A DNA stretch of 64,000 bases from Candidatus Tayloriibacteriota bacterium (GTDB taxonomy: Bacteria; Patescibacteria; Paceibacteria; UBA9973; UBA6065). The DNA lies in contig JACRJQ010000002.1 of the NCBI GenBank assembly GCA_016215405.1, positions 62,001 to 126,000 on the forward strand, in the 5' to 3' direction. Below, one piece after another: positions 34,273 through 41,614 of this stretch (position 1 is the first letter of the stretch; each line of letters starts with the position of its first letter). The notes under the pieces are model-generated. The model searched no databases, was not told the origin of the DNA, and was given only the letters and a program-made list of their open reading frames with translations. The translations under genes were made by a program, and so were the position numbers.

Positions 34273-34500
34273 CTACATCGCAGGAGCCTCCGCCTTCGTC
34301 TCGCAATGCTTGCACTCCTTTCGGTGAGTGAAGATGAGAACCAGGCCGGAAAGACCTACGAGGACGTATACGAGCCTCTCGAGCCACGCCATCGAGCCGA
34401 GGAGCATCTCTACGACATTCCATCCTCCTGCGCCTACGAGACCCCAGTTAAGGGCGCCGACGACCGCGAGGATGAAAGCTATCACGTGAAGTGCCTTCAT
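34273..34500 (-). CDS. DUF378 small membrane protein
   Basis: 75 residues, two membrane spans. The family pattern is clear: VGALNWGLVGAGGWNVVEMLLG and LERLVYVLVGLSGLVLI. The C-terminus has CKHC, a possible metal-binding pair. A TATAAT box at 34549-34554 (minus) gives a leader of about 40 nt, so this gene is leadered. Confidence 0.85.
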   Translation of the reverse strand: MKALHVIAFILAVVGALNWGLVGAGGWNVVEMLLGSMAWLERLVYVLVGLSGLVLIFTHRKECKHCETKAEAPAM

Positions 34501-34548
34501 TTTTCAAAAATATTATCTTTATAAAACCGCTGCGACTTTTACCCATGA

Positions 34549-34554
34549 ATTATA
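34549..34554 (-). promoter_or_regulatory. -10 box TATAAT of the DUF378 gene
   Basis: TGCTATAAT, an extended -10, 48 nt before the start codon. The -35 region is poor. Confidence 0.5.
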
Positions 34555-34627
34555 GCAACGTGGCAAGTTTTTGCCGTCGATGGTTATGCACAGCCGACCT
34601 TTCGATCCACGACCCTGGCTCTGGGAT

Positions 34628-34673
34628 GAGCGACTAAAAACAGTATCATATATGATACTGTTTTTAGTCGCTC
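34628..34673. repeat. palindromic repeat copy 1 (46 nt)
   Basis: The core 34634-34667 is a perfect palindrome made of CTAAAAACAGTATCATA and its reverse complement. Here the flanks GAGCGA/TCGCTC extend the symmetry to 46 nt. It lies 40 nt past the ychF stop. The form A5-stem-T5 could serve as a two-way terminator, but the stem is AT-rich. Confidence 0.9.
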
Positions 34674-34712
34674 CAGCGACGCGCCCCTCTAATCAAAACC
34701 CGGGAGAGGAGA

Positions 34713-35810
34713 TTAGATCATGAATTCCATCACGTCTCCGTCTTTGACTATGTATTCCTTGCCTTCGGTGCGCACCCACCCTTTCTCTCGAGCCGCTCCG
34801 TACGAGCCCGCTTCGAGGAGCTTGTCCCACTCGATCACCTGAGCCCGGACGAACTTGTCCTTGAAGTCCGTATGGATAGCGGTGCCTGCGAGAGGCGCCG
34901 TCCAGCCCCTCTGTATCGTCCAGCCTCGGGTCTCTTTTTCGCCCGTCGTAAAGTATGTGATGAGCCCTAACATCTCGTAGCTTTTCCGTATGAGGGCGTC
35001 TATGCCGCTCTTGTCCGCTCCGAGGCCGGCGCGCATCTCGACCTTCTCCTCTTCACTCATCTCTTTAAGCTCGTTCTCGATACCCGCGTCTACCACCACA
35101 TAGGTGGAGCCGGTCTCCTTGAAGAACGCGAGGAGCTTCTGATACCTCTCGTCGTTCGTCTCGTCGAGGTTTCGGCCTCCGGATTTCTTATTGAGGACGT
35201 AGAGGATCTTCTTCGAGGTCAGGAGGTGGATGTTATGGAGGAGAGGCGCCTCGTATTCGTCGGGCGTAACGGAAGAAGCGAGCTTTCCCGCCTCGAGGGC
35301 CGCCTGCAGCCTCTCGAGGAGGCCCATCTCTATAATGGCCTCCTTCTTGCCCGCCTTCACCTCCTTGCCGAGGTTCTGCGCCCGCTTCGTCACGGTCTGG
35401 AGGTCTGCCATGATGAGCTCGAGGTTTATCACCTCTATATCGCCCATAGGATCTATCTTGTTCGACACGTGGATGATGTCGGGATCCTCGAATATCCTGA
35501 CTACCTCCGCTATAGCGTCGGTCTCGCGGATGTTCGTGAGGAACTTGTTGCCGAGGCCTTCTCCTGCGGATGCGCCCTTGACGAGCCCGGCGATATCGAC
35601 GAACTCGACGGCCGCAGAGACTGTCTTTTGCGTCTTGGAGAACTCGGCGAGCTTATAGAGCCTCTCGTCAGGCACGGCGACCACGCCCACGGACGGATCT
35701 ATGGTCGCGAACGGATAGTTAGCGATGAGAACGCCTTTTTTCGTGAGAGCCGAGAAAAGCGTCGATTTGCCGACGTTCGGGAGTCCGACGATGCCTATAG
35801 AGAGGGCCAT
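34713..35810 (-). CDS. ychF: GTPase YchF (Obg family, redox-responsive ATPase)
   Basis: 365 residues. G1 GLPNVGKST (8-16), G3 DIAGLVKGA, altered G4 NKKSG (the family's NxxE/ATP preference), and the C-terminal TGS domain ending KGWVRTEGKEYIVKDGDVMEF. It binds ribosomes. It ends 40 nt before the palindromic repeat copy 1. Confidence 0.96.
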   Translation of the reverse strand: MALSIGIVGLPNVGKSTLFSALTKKGVLIANYPFATIDPSVGVVAVPDERLYKLAEFSKTQKTVSAAVEFVDIAGLVKGASAGEGLGNKFLTNIRETDAIAEVVRIFEDPDIIHVSNKIDPMGDIEVINLELIMADLQTVTKRAQNLGKEVKAGKKEAIIEMGLLERLQAALEAGKLASSVTPDEYEAPLLHNIHLLTSKKILYVLNKKSGGRNLDETNDERYQKLLAFFKETGSTYVVVDAGIENELKEMSEEEKVEMRAGLGADKSGIDALIRKSYEMLGLITYFTTGEKETRGWTIQRGWTAPLAGTAIHTDFKDKFVRAQVIEWDKLLEAGSYGAAREKGWVRTEGKEYIVKDGDVMEFMI

Positions 35811-35885
35811 TCGGTGTTGGATTTAGTGATAGACGGTAATACTAGCTCAGAAGGCCCCCTTTTTCAATTTTCTCCATCGATGCTA

Positions 35886-35913
35886 TTGACTTTTCAGTAT
35901 TTTATTATATTAT
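35886..35913 (+). promoter_or_regulatory. promoter TTGACT-N16-TATATT
   Basis: TTGACT at 35886-35891 and TATATT at 35908-35913 upstream of the receiver-like gene at 35932. It overlaps an inverted repeat (35892-35924). Confidence 0.7.
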
Positions 35914-35924
35914 TAATACTGAAA
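35892..35924 (+). promoter_or_regulatory. inverted-repeat operator candidate
   Basis: TTTCAGTATT and AATACTGAAA separated by 13 bases straddle the -10 box. A repressor bound here would block the promoter. Its CAGTAT half-site also occurs in the 34-bp palindromes, at a different spacing. Confidence 0.5.
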
Positions 35925-35931
35925 TACCACC

Positions 35932-36378
35932 ATGAATACCGTTCCCACCGTCCTCATCCTCGAAAACAGTCCTCCTTGGGCAGAACTTTTCTCAAAAGTC
36001 ATGCCCGAGGGCGTATCATCCGTCGTCGCGAGCCAAGCCGCGGCTTCGTCCGGAAAGTTCCGGTTCTTCAAGCACTCCCCCGTCCCCGAGGGAAAGCCCG
36101 AAGAAGTCGAAGTCGACATCGCGAAAATCGACGTCGTCATCATGAGCTACAAGACGTCGATCGCCGCGCCGAAAAGCGCCATCGACCTCATCGTCCACTG
36201 GCGCCGAGCCGGCTTTGAAAAGCCGATCTTCATCGTCACGAGCCGCGGCGAAGAATGCATCGCCGAGCTCATGAAGAACGGAGTCTACAGCTCGAACACC
36301 CCCGTGTTCAGCCGAGACTTCGACATGGCCACGGTCATGACCGCGGCGGTGACCCACGCCCTCAGCAAGAAGGACTGA
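35932..36378 (+). CDS. receiver-like protein without an acidic pocket (tentative)
   Basis: 148 residues in an alternating beta/alpha pattern: VLILENSPPW, DVVIMSYKT, KPIFIVTSRGEE. The order resembles a CheY-like receiver, but the acidic pair is EN and the phosphorylation strand ends MSYKT without Asp, so it would not be phosphorylated. The family call is tentative. It has its own promoter, operator-like repeat and terminator. Confidence 0.6.
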   Translation: MNTVPTVLILENSPPWAELFSKVMPEGVSSVVASQAAASSGKFRFFKHSPVPEGKPEEVEVDIAKIDVVIMSYKTSIAAPKSAIDLIVHWRRAGFEKPIFIVTSRGEECIAELMKNGVYSSNTPVFSRDFDMATVMTAAVTHALSKKD

Positions 36379-36398
36379 GAAATCACGCGAAAACGCGC

Positions 36399-36431
36399 AC
36401 GGCCCGCTTCTCTCGAAGCGGGCCGTTTTTT
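36399..36431 (+). terminator. terminator after receiver-like gene
   Basis: Stem ACGGCCCGCTTC/GAAGCGGGCCGT then TTTTTT. It also separates the convergent oxidoreductase gene. Confidence 0.9.
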
Positions 36432-37014
36432 ATCTTCCCTTCCTGCCGAGCCTCTCGATTTTGGCGAGGAGCCTCTGCGCGCGCTCTGGAGGGATATTCC
36501 TCATCCCCGAGAACCAAGTCTTCCTCACGGGAGCGAAGCCGGAGAATCTCAAGACGCCGCGAACCCAGCTGTTGATGTTTCCTCCGAAGAGCACCCAGAG
36601 CAAAAAAGGATGCGAGTCCGACGTCACGATGACGCGAGCCGAACGGCCCTTGAGCCTGCGGATCCAGCCGGGAATGGGGCCCTTTCTGAAATTAAACGCA
36701 AACCCGGGCATCCACACGCGGTCGACGAGGCCCTTCATGAGAGCCGGCGTGTCCGACCACCATATCGGGAATACCGAGACGAAATGCTCGCACCACTTCA
36801 CGTCCTCCTGGAATTTTACGAGGTCAGGCTCGTATGGTTGTATGACCTTGTAGCCTCTGTGGAGGATGGGATCGAACTTCATGTCGGATATGCGGGTCAG
36901 GCGCACCTCGTGACCGGCGCTCTCCGCGCCTTTCCTGTAAGCATCCGCGAGAGAGCTCGAGAGCGAATCGCTATCGGGATTGCCGACGAATATGAATATC
37001 TTCTTGCTCTTCAT
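36430..37014 (-). CDS. flavodoxin-fold NAD(P)H oxidoreductase
   Basis: 194 residues of the KefF/NQO type: KIFIFVGNPDSDSLSSSLADAY at the FMN-phosphate loop, then VFPIWWSDTPALMKGLVDRVW, the family's flavin-contacting motif. It probably reduces quinones or similar electrophiles. It starts 2 nt from the 3' end of the small helical gene, so they are co-transcribed downstream of zwf, which would supply NADPH. Confidence 0.85.
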   Translation of the reverse strand: MKSKKIFIFVGNPDSDSLSSSLADAYRKGAESAGHEVRLTRISDMKFDPILHRGYKVIQPYEPDLVKFQEDVKWCEHFVSVFPIWWSDTPALMKGLVDRVWMPGFAFNFRKGPIPGWIRRLKGRSARVIVTSDSHPFLLWVLFGGNINSWVRGVLRFSGFAPVRKTWFSGMRNIPPERAQRLLAKIERLGRKGR

Positions 37015-37015
37015 G

Positions 37016-37246
37016 CTATTTGCCCTGCATAAGCCTTGCGAGCTCTTCGCGATGCTTCGTCATTATCTCCATGGTCACCTGCTGCTGGTCCTTGCCCGAT
37101 TTAAGCCCCTCTTGGAGCTCTTTCGCGAGGTTCTCGAAGAACGCCGGATTGCGCTCGACGAGGTCGAGGAGCGCCTCCTGCTCATTTTCCGGGACATCTT
37201 TGAGCTGAGACTTCATGGCCTGCTTCATCAAAAATCTTTTGAGCAT
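37016..37246 (-). CDS. small helical protein, unknown
   Basis: 76 residues, all-helical and strongly charged (QAMKSQLKDVPENEQEALLDLVERNP). No known domain recognised. It lies between zwf and the oxidoreductase with 25 nt and 2 nt gaps, so it belongs to the zwf operon. Confidence 0.65.
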   Translation of the reverse strand: MLKRFLMKQAMKSQLKDVPENEQEALLDLVERNPAFFENLAKELQEGLKSGKDQQQVTMEIMTKHREELARLMQGK

Positions 37247-37270
37247 TTCTTTGTTGTCTTAACGGTGGAG

Positions 37271-38557
37271 CTACTTTATCAAAAAAGGCTTTCGGTCGCT
37301 ATAGACCTCCAAAGGGACCCTGTCCCAGCAGGCGACGACATGATCCGCGTAGCCCCAGAGAGCCTCGATCTCTTCGGGACCGACGAACTCTCTCTCCGAC
37401 CCATAGAGCGCGGCGAGGATGATGTTGCCGTAAGCGTCGTAGGATCGAGGGACTTCGAACACCTCCTTTGAGCCGTCTCGATTCTCTATCACTATCTCTT
37501 GCTTCGGCTGTATAGAGAACCTCATCCTCTTCGGAAGGCCAGAGATATCCTTGAAGCATATCTCCGCGAACGCCTCCGCGACCTGCATCTTCTTGCCGGA
37601 TTCGAGGACAAGAGGTACGCTCTTAAGCTTCCCCGACCTCAAGGAGGTCTCGACATGAAAAGAGGTTTCCGTCTGCGAACCGACCCTCACCCCTCTCTCG
37701 GCCTCATAGCCCTCATACTGCCCCCGCCGCGAGAGGTCGCAGGTGTTCGCGGGAGGGACGAGCCTTTTTATGAAGTCCGCGCGTGCCTCCTGCCAAGAGC
37801 CGGCCGTAGAAAGGTCCGCCCCGAGGGCGGCGAGCGTCTCGAGCATGTGGTTCTGGCCCACGTCCCTAAAGGCGCCGACTCCTTCATACGACGCCCCCCT
37901 GCCGTCTATGCCCTTGGTCTCGAAGAGCCGCACTCGGATCGAGGAAACAGCCTCCGACGACACGAGGTCGCTCATATGAGTCGCTCTCTCGTGGAGATCC
38001 ATGATGGCTCGGACAGTATCTTTGCCTAGATAATGGTCCACTCGCAGTATCTGGTCCGGATCGAGCTTGGAGGCGAGGAGCCTGTCGAGGGCGCAGGCGC
38101 TCTTTTGGTCGGTCCCGAACGGCTTCTCTATCATGATCTTCCCTCTCTTGCCCCGTTCGAGGACGCGCGACCTTACGAGGTCCTTGAACGCCGGCGAGTA
38201 GAGATCGGGAGCCAGAGAGAAATACACCAAAAGCTCAGCGCTCGGGTCTTCGGCGAGCATGCGGTCGAGCCGCGCCTTAAGCTCCTTATAGCCCACTCCC
38301 GCAGCGATATCCACCTTCGAATAGGAGATCGCCGCTGCGAACGACGGTTCGGCCGGGCGGCCCCTTTGTCCCTCGAAAAAAGACAAAAAGCCCGCGTCGT
38401 CCCACTCTCGCCTCGAGACGGCGACGACCTTCGACGAGGCCCCGATCTCGCCAGCCGAGACCAAGGACTCTATAGCAGGCAATATCTTCTTCGCCGCGAG
38501 GTCTCCCGTCGCGCCGAATAGCACGAATATCATGTCTTTCTTCGAAACGCCTTTCAT
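37271..38557 (-). CDS. zwf: glucose-6-phosphate 1-dehydrogenase
   Basis: 428 residues, the first step of the oxidative pentose phosphate pathway. Rossmann motif LFGATGDLAAKKILPA, substrate site RVDHYLGKD (the family norm is DHYLGKE) and GVGAFRDVGQNHMLE. The enzyme is usually 480-500 residues, so it is trimmed. The preferred start MKGVSKKD has TATACT 8 nt upstream. Downstream co-transcribed genes are the small helical protein and the oxidoreductase. Confidence 0.93.
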   Translation of the reverse strand: MKGVSKKDMIFVLFGATGDLAAKKILPAIESLVSAGEIGASSKVVAVSRREWDDAGFLSFFEGQRGRPAEPSFAAAISYSKVDIAAGVGYKELKARLDRMLAEDPSAELLVYFSLAPDLYSPAFKDLVRSRVLERGKRGKIMIEKPFGTDQKSACALDRLLASKLDPDQILRVDHYLGKDTVRAIMDLHERATHMSDLVSSEAVSSIRVRLFETKGIDGRGASYEGVGAFRDVGQNHMLETLAALGADLSTAGSWQEARADFIKRLVPPANTCDLSRRGQYEGYEAERGVRVGSQTETSFHVETSLRSGKLKSVPLVLESGKKMQVAEAFAEICFKDISGLPKRMRFSIQPKQEIVIENRDGSKEVFEVPRSYDAYGNIILAALYGSEREFVGPEEIEALWGYADHVVACWDRVPLEVYSDRKPFLIK

Positions 38558-38565
38558 GATGCTCC

Positions 38566-38571
38566 AGTATA
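38566..38571 (-). promoter_or_regulatory. -10 box TATACT, 8 nt before zwf ATG
   Basis: TTTATACT-GGAGCATC-ATG. The leader would be 0-2 nt, although GGAG could also act as a very short Shine-Dalgarno site if transcription starts earlier. Confidence 0.55.
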
Positions 38572-38583
38572 AACGAAACCGAA

Positions 38584-38610
38584 CTAAAAGCCCCGCGCGG
38601 ACGCGGGGCT
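38584..38610 (-). terminator. terminator after secreted protein gene
   Basis: Stem AGCCCCGCG/CGCGGGGCT then TTTAG on the minus strand. Confidence 0.75.
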
Positions 38611-38633
38611 CGGATAGAAGGACAGGCGGGCCG

Positions 38634-39092
38634 TCAGAAGCTTAAGGTCTTCATCACGACCATCCGTATCGGCAAGATGAACATCTTGTCGAAAACGACG
38701 AAGGGGTCGTTCGGGAGCTGACGCGGGCTGTAGGTATACGACACCTTCGACCTCAGGCGGATCGAGCTGTCGTCGTCGTGGCGCAGATAGAGCCCTTTGG
38801 TCAGAAAGTCCGGAGAATCGAAGTTGCCCTCGATAGACCGGATGCCTTTGGAGAGGAAGTCTTGCGGCTCGCTCTCCTTCGCTTTGGCGAGATGGAGCTC
38901 GAGGCTCCGTATCGCAGTAGAGAGCTCCAGATCGGCTCTCTTCACGAACGTTCCGCCAGGGATCTGCTCTGAGCCGTAGCGGAACCGGGGATCCGACCTG
39001 AGGGCATCGCGCCATCCGGACGACTGTCCGAAGGCCGAGGAACCGGCGAGCGTGAACAAAGCGCACGCGAGCGCTGCATGGAGAGCATTCAT
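38634..39092 (-). CDS. secreted protein, unknown
   Basis: 152 residues from ATG 39092. An N-terminal signal peptide (MNALHAALACALFTLAGSSA, cleavage near AFG-Q) is followed by a soluble domain with repeated leucine-spaced segments DFLSKGIRSIEG and DFLTKGLYLRHD. Longer starts up to 39158 lack the signal start. TATACT lies 23 nt upstream of this ATG, so it is leadered. Family unknown. Confidence 0.65.
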   Translation of the reverse strand: MNALHAALACALFTLAGSSAFGQSSGWRDALRSDPRFRYGSEQIPGGTFVKRADLELSTAIRSLELHLAKAKESEPQDFLSKGIRSIEGNFDSPDFLTKGLYLRHDDDSSIRLRSKVSYTYSPRQLPNDPFVVFDKMFILPIRMVVMKTLSF

Positions 39093-39159
39093 GGGGTGAA
39101 AAGGGGTTTGGGATAAGTATAGGCGCGGACCACAGGAAGTCCATGGAGTTATGCACAAA

Positions 39160-39192
39160 TCAAAATGCCCGCGCGGAAGGTCGCGGGCATTC
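39160..39192 (-). terminator. terminator after second secreted protein gene
   Basis: Stem AATGCCCGCG/CGCGGGCATT then TTGATTTG on the minus strand. Confidence 0.7.
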
Positions 39193-39202
39193 GTTTCCTG
39201 GC

Positions 39203-39508
39203 TCAGGCGAAGCGCGGAGGGTCCGCACAGTCGTAGGGAGAGCGAACGAGCGGCAACTCACGCCCGTCGCGCCGTTGGAACGAGGGGTGAATAACCGGAA
39301 GCTTTTGGAGGGCTTCCGTCGGCAGCCTCGCGCTTTCGAGCGAGGCTAAGTCGATCCTCGCTAAGGTGCGAGTATCGCTCGGTATGGCTGCTTTCGAGCC
39401 AGGAAAATGGTCTTGCGAGGATGTTTGCCTCGCAGACGGATTCTGATTTGAGGAAAGGACGAGGGACGCGGTGAGAAGCGCCCCAGACAAGAGGAGCTTC
39501 TTTAGCAT
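39203..39508 (-). CDS. small secreted protein, unknown
   Basis: 101 residues. Signal peptide MLKKLLLSGALLTASLVLSS, then a polar, Pro/Ser/Arg-rich chain with no visible domain. It has its own terminator and lies upstream of another secreted protein on the same strand; the two may be exported together. No family recognised. Confidence 0.55.
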   Translation of the reverse strand: MLKKLLLSGALLTASLVLSSNQNPSARQTSSQDHFPGSKAAIPSDTRTLARIDLASLESARLPTEALQKLPVIHPSFQRRDGRELPLVRSPYDCADPPRFA

Positions 39509-39584
39509 GCGTGAAAGGGGTTTCTGGAGCCGGTCTTGAGTCTAGGCGATGACATCCGTCTTGTAAAGCGCTCCTTGTGGAGAC

Positions 39585-40844
39585 CTACCTCGCTTCGCCC
39601 AAATACGGCACAGAAAGGCGTTTCGACGATCCCCTCGGCATAAAAAGAGCTTTCTTCTCCCTTCTCCTCTCGCGATGGAGGGAGCGGGAGCTCGAAGCCA
39701 TATGGACGAGGCTCTTCCCGTACTTCTTGTTGATCCTATCGACCGCTTCGAGCACCTTGCCTCCCTTCTCCGCCGCCCGCGCTCCCCCGAAGAGATCCTC
39801 CTGAACGGCCTCTTCCGGGACCAGGCCGCAGAGGATCGCTCCCGTCGCGCGATAGAGGCGGCCCCGTTCGAATATCTCGTCGAAAGCTTTTTTCGCCTCC
39901 CTTACGATCTGGAACGAGCCGTTCGAGGGCAGAGAGAGCTTTCGCGAAGCGTTCGCATACGAGAGATCCTTGGTCTTGAGATAGACGGAGACGTCCTTGG
40001 CATAGAGGCCGAGCTCGCGGGCCCTCCGGCACGCGCCCTCGAGGTTCTTCGACAGCTCGGAAAATACGTACGAAGAATCGTCGCTCGCCGGAAAGAACGT
40101 CCTTGTCTTCATGATAGACCTTTGAGGCTCGCTCCCCGTCGCGACTGGATGGACCGACACCCCGTTAAGCTCGAGATGCATCTCTTCTAGAGGCTTCGAG
40201 AAGCTCTCGCTCACCCATGCCGCAGGCTTTGAAGCGAGGTCGAGGGCCGTCGTTATCCCCTTCTTTCGCAGAGATATCGCCGTCGCAGAACCTATGCCCC
40301 AGACCTTATCTACGGGAGTCTTGCCAAGCAAAGAGGTCACATCTTCAGGACATACGATCGTGAGGCCGTCCGGCTTCTTCGATTTAGAAGCCATCTTCGC
40401 GAGGGATTTCGTCGAGGCGAGGCCGAGCGACACGGATATCCCAAGCTCTTTCCCGATCTCGCCCTTTAGGCGCGAGAGCACGGGCAAGGGATCCTTCTTA
40501 AATCCCGGCACGTCCGTGAAATCGGCGAAGCACTCGTCGATGGAATACTCCTCGACGACGTCGGTGTAGCGCCTCACGATATCCATCATCCGCTTCGAGA
40601 ACACGGCATACGATTCATAGTCTGAGTCCACCACCGCGACCTGCGGGAACTGTCGGCGTATCTGGAATATGGGCATGGCGCGAGTGATGCCGAGCGCTTT
40701 CGCCTCGTAGGACATCGCCGAGGCGATGCCGCGCTCCTGGCCCGTTACGACCGGACGCCCGCGAAGCCTCGGGTCCTTCGCCGCCTCCACGGAGACGAAG
40801 AACGCGTCGCCGTCGAGATGCATGATGTATCTTCGTCCCTTCAT
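39585..40844 (-). CDS. Y-family DNA polymerase (UmuC/DinB-like)
   Basis: A 419-residue translesion polymerase. Catalytic motifs MHLDGDAFFVSVE (5-17) and YSIDECF (about 102) with the metal-binding Asp and Glu; thumb helix-hairpin-helix KTPVDKVWGIG; little-finger domain to about 340; and a C-terminal tail with QEDLFGG, a probable sliding-clamp binding motif. Its ATG overlaps the UmuD-like stop, so the pair form a umuDC-type operon controlled by the SOS-like operator at 41148-41169. Confidence 0.93.
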   Translation of the reverse strand: MKGRRYIMHLDGDAFFVSVEAAKDPRLRGRPVVTGQERGIASAMSYEAKALGITRAMPIFQIRRQFPQVAVVDSDYESYAVFSKRMMDIVRRYTDVVEEYSIDECFADFTDVPGFKKDPLPVLSRLKGEIGKELGISVSLGLASTKSLAKMASKSKKPDGLTIVCPEDVTSLLGKTPVDKVWGIGSATAISLRKKGITTALDLASKPAAWVSESFSKPLEEMHLELNGVSVHPVATGSEPQRSIMKTRTFFPASDDSSYVFSELSKNLEGACRRARELGLYAKDVSVYLKTKDLSYANASRKLSLPSNGSFQIVREAKKAFDEIFERGRLYRATGAILCGLVPEEAVQEDLFGGARAAEKGGKVLEAVDRINKKYGKSLVHMASSSRSLHRERRREKKALFMPRGSSKRLSVPYLGEAR

Positions 40845-41137
40845 GTATATTTGCGTATGACTGCGATCACTACCGCCTCGACTTTCGCGCCCTGCTTTGA
40901 GAGAGAGTCGAAACGGACCATCTTAAACTCTCCGTCGTCTACGGCGATCACTATATCCATCTCCTTCGGCGTCTTTGACCTATCGACGATGACGAGGTCG
41001 CCTTCGAGTATCCCGGCATCGCGCATCGAATCGGTCGCGGCGCGAAGCATAAAGGAAGCCTCCTTGTTCTCAACAAGATAATCGTCTAGAGACATGGTAT
41101 CGAGAGCGCCGTCTTCGTCGTGTGTGCGAAAACCCAT
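40841..41137 (-). CDS. UmuD-like S24 protein, degenerate
   Basis: 98 residues aligning with UmuD': DYLVENKEASFMLRAATDSM, AGILEGDLVIVD, MDIVIAVDDGEF. The catalytic Ser37 is present. The catalytic Lys position (K97 in E. coli UmuD) reads Val74, with a Lys two residues earlier (K72). The N-terminal arm with the Cys-Gly cleavage site is missing. It may act only as a polymerase partner. Its stop overlaps the polymerase start by 4 nt. Confidence 0.85.
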   Translation of the reverse strand: MGFRTHDEDGALDTMSLDDYLVENKEASFMLRAATDSMRDAGILEGDLVIVDRSKTPKEMDIVIAVDDGEFKMVRFDSLSKQGAKVEAVVIAVIRKYT

Positions 41138-41143
41138 GCGTGA

Positions 41144-41172
41144 AGTATAAGTGAACCAGAGTTCACTTACAA
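41144..41172 (-). promoter_or_regulatory. promoter TTGTAA-N17-TATACT of umuDC-like operon
   Basis: TTGTAA at 41172-41167, spacer 17, TATACT at 41149-41144, then exactly 6 nt to the ATG. The mRNA would be leaderless, and the spacer carries the SOS-type operator. Confidence 0.75.
41148..41169 (-). promoter_or_regulatory. SOS (LexA/DinR-type) operator
   Basis: TAAGTGAAC-N4-GTTCACTTA, a perfect 9-bp inverted repeat whose core GAAC-N4-GTTC matches the Gram-positive DinR/Cheo box. It fills the promoter spacer. No lexA gene is in the window. Confidence 0.7.
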
Positions 41173-41193
41173 GGATGGGCTCGCTGCTCAGGG

Positions 41194-41264
41194 TGGACCT
41201 AGGGGGAATCGAACCCCCGCCTCGTCAATGCGAATGACGCGTCGTACCACTAGACTATAGGCCC
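41194..41264 (-). tRNA. tRNA-Ala (anticodon CGC)
   Basis: 71 nt. Acceptor GGGCCTA/TAGGTCC with the G3:U70 alanine identity pair, anticodon stem CGTCA/TGACG, loop TTCGCAT (reads GCG), T-arm GGGGG-TTCGATT-CCCCC, discriminator A. Confidence 0.95.
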
Positions 41265-41285
41265 GTTAAGGGACAGTATCCCTTG

Positions 41286-41359
41286 TGCGCCCTGGAAGAT
41301 TCGGACTTCCGGCCTCTCGCGTGTGAAGCGAGCGCTCTGACCGACTGAGCTAAGGACGC
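41286..41359 (-). tRNA. tRNA-Val (anticodon CAC)
   Basis: 74 nt. Acceptor GCGTCCT/AGGGCGC, anticodon stem CTCGC/GCGAG, loop TTCACAC (reads GTG), discriminator A. The T-loop reads TCCGAAT, so the almost universal U55 (pseudouridine) is C. Confidence 0.93.
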
Positions 41360-41365
41360 TCTAAG

Positions 41366-41436
41366 TGGACCTACCGGGAATCGAACCCGGCACTCATCCA
41401 TGCCATGGATGCGTATTACCGATATACTATAGGCCC
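41366..41436 (-). tRNA. tRNA-Ala (anticodon GGC)
   Basis: 71 nt. Acceptor GGGCCTA/TAGGTCC with G3:U70, anticodon stem CATCC/GGATG, loop ATGGCAT (reads GCC), T-arm CCGGG-TTCGATT-CCCGG. It is transcribed first of the three minus-strand tRNAs. Confidence 0.95.
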
Positions 41437-41462
41437 TCGCGGGATATATCTTACTACAAAGT

Positions 41463-41491
41463 TTGATAATTTGAAGCTTTTAAGCTATATT
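41463..41491 (+). promoter_or_regulatory. promoter TTGATA-N17-TATATT of tRNA-Ala(TGC)
   Basis: TTGATA at 41463-41468, spacer 17, TATATT at 41486-41491. The predicted start is about 10 nt before the tRNA 5' end. The divergent minus-strand tRNA promoter must lie in the same 70-bp gap. Confidence 0.85.
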
Positions 41492-41508
41492 ATCGCAGTC
41501 AGAAAAGC

Positions 41509-41581
41509 GGGCCCTTAGCTCATCTGGTAGAGCACCTCATTTGCAATGAGGGGGTGGCAGGTTCGAGTCCTGTAGGGTCCA
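41509..41581 (+). tRNA. tRNA-Ala (anticodon TGC)
   Basis: 73 nt. Acceptor GGGCCCT/AGGGTCC with G3:U70, anticodon stem CCTCA/TGAGG, loop TTTGCAA (reads GCA), T-arm GCAGG-TTCGAGT-CCTGT, discriminator A. Confidence 0.95.
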
Positions 41582-41587
41582 CAAAAC

Positions 41588-41612
41588 AAGTCCGCCTCTC
41601 GGCGGACTTTTT
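41588..41612 (+). terminator. terminator after tRNA-Ala(TGC)
   Basis: Stem AAGTCCGCC/GGCGGACTT, loop TCTC, then TTTTT, 7 nt past the tRNA. Confidence 0.9.
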
Positions 41613-41614
41613 GA

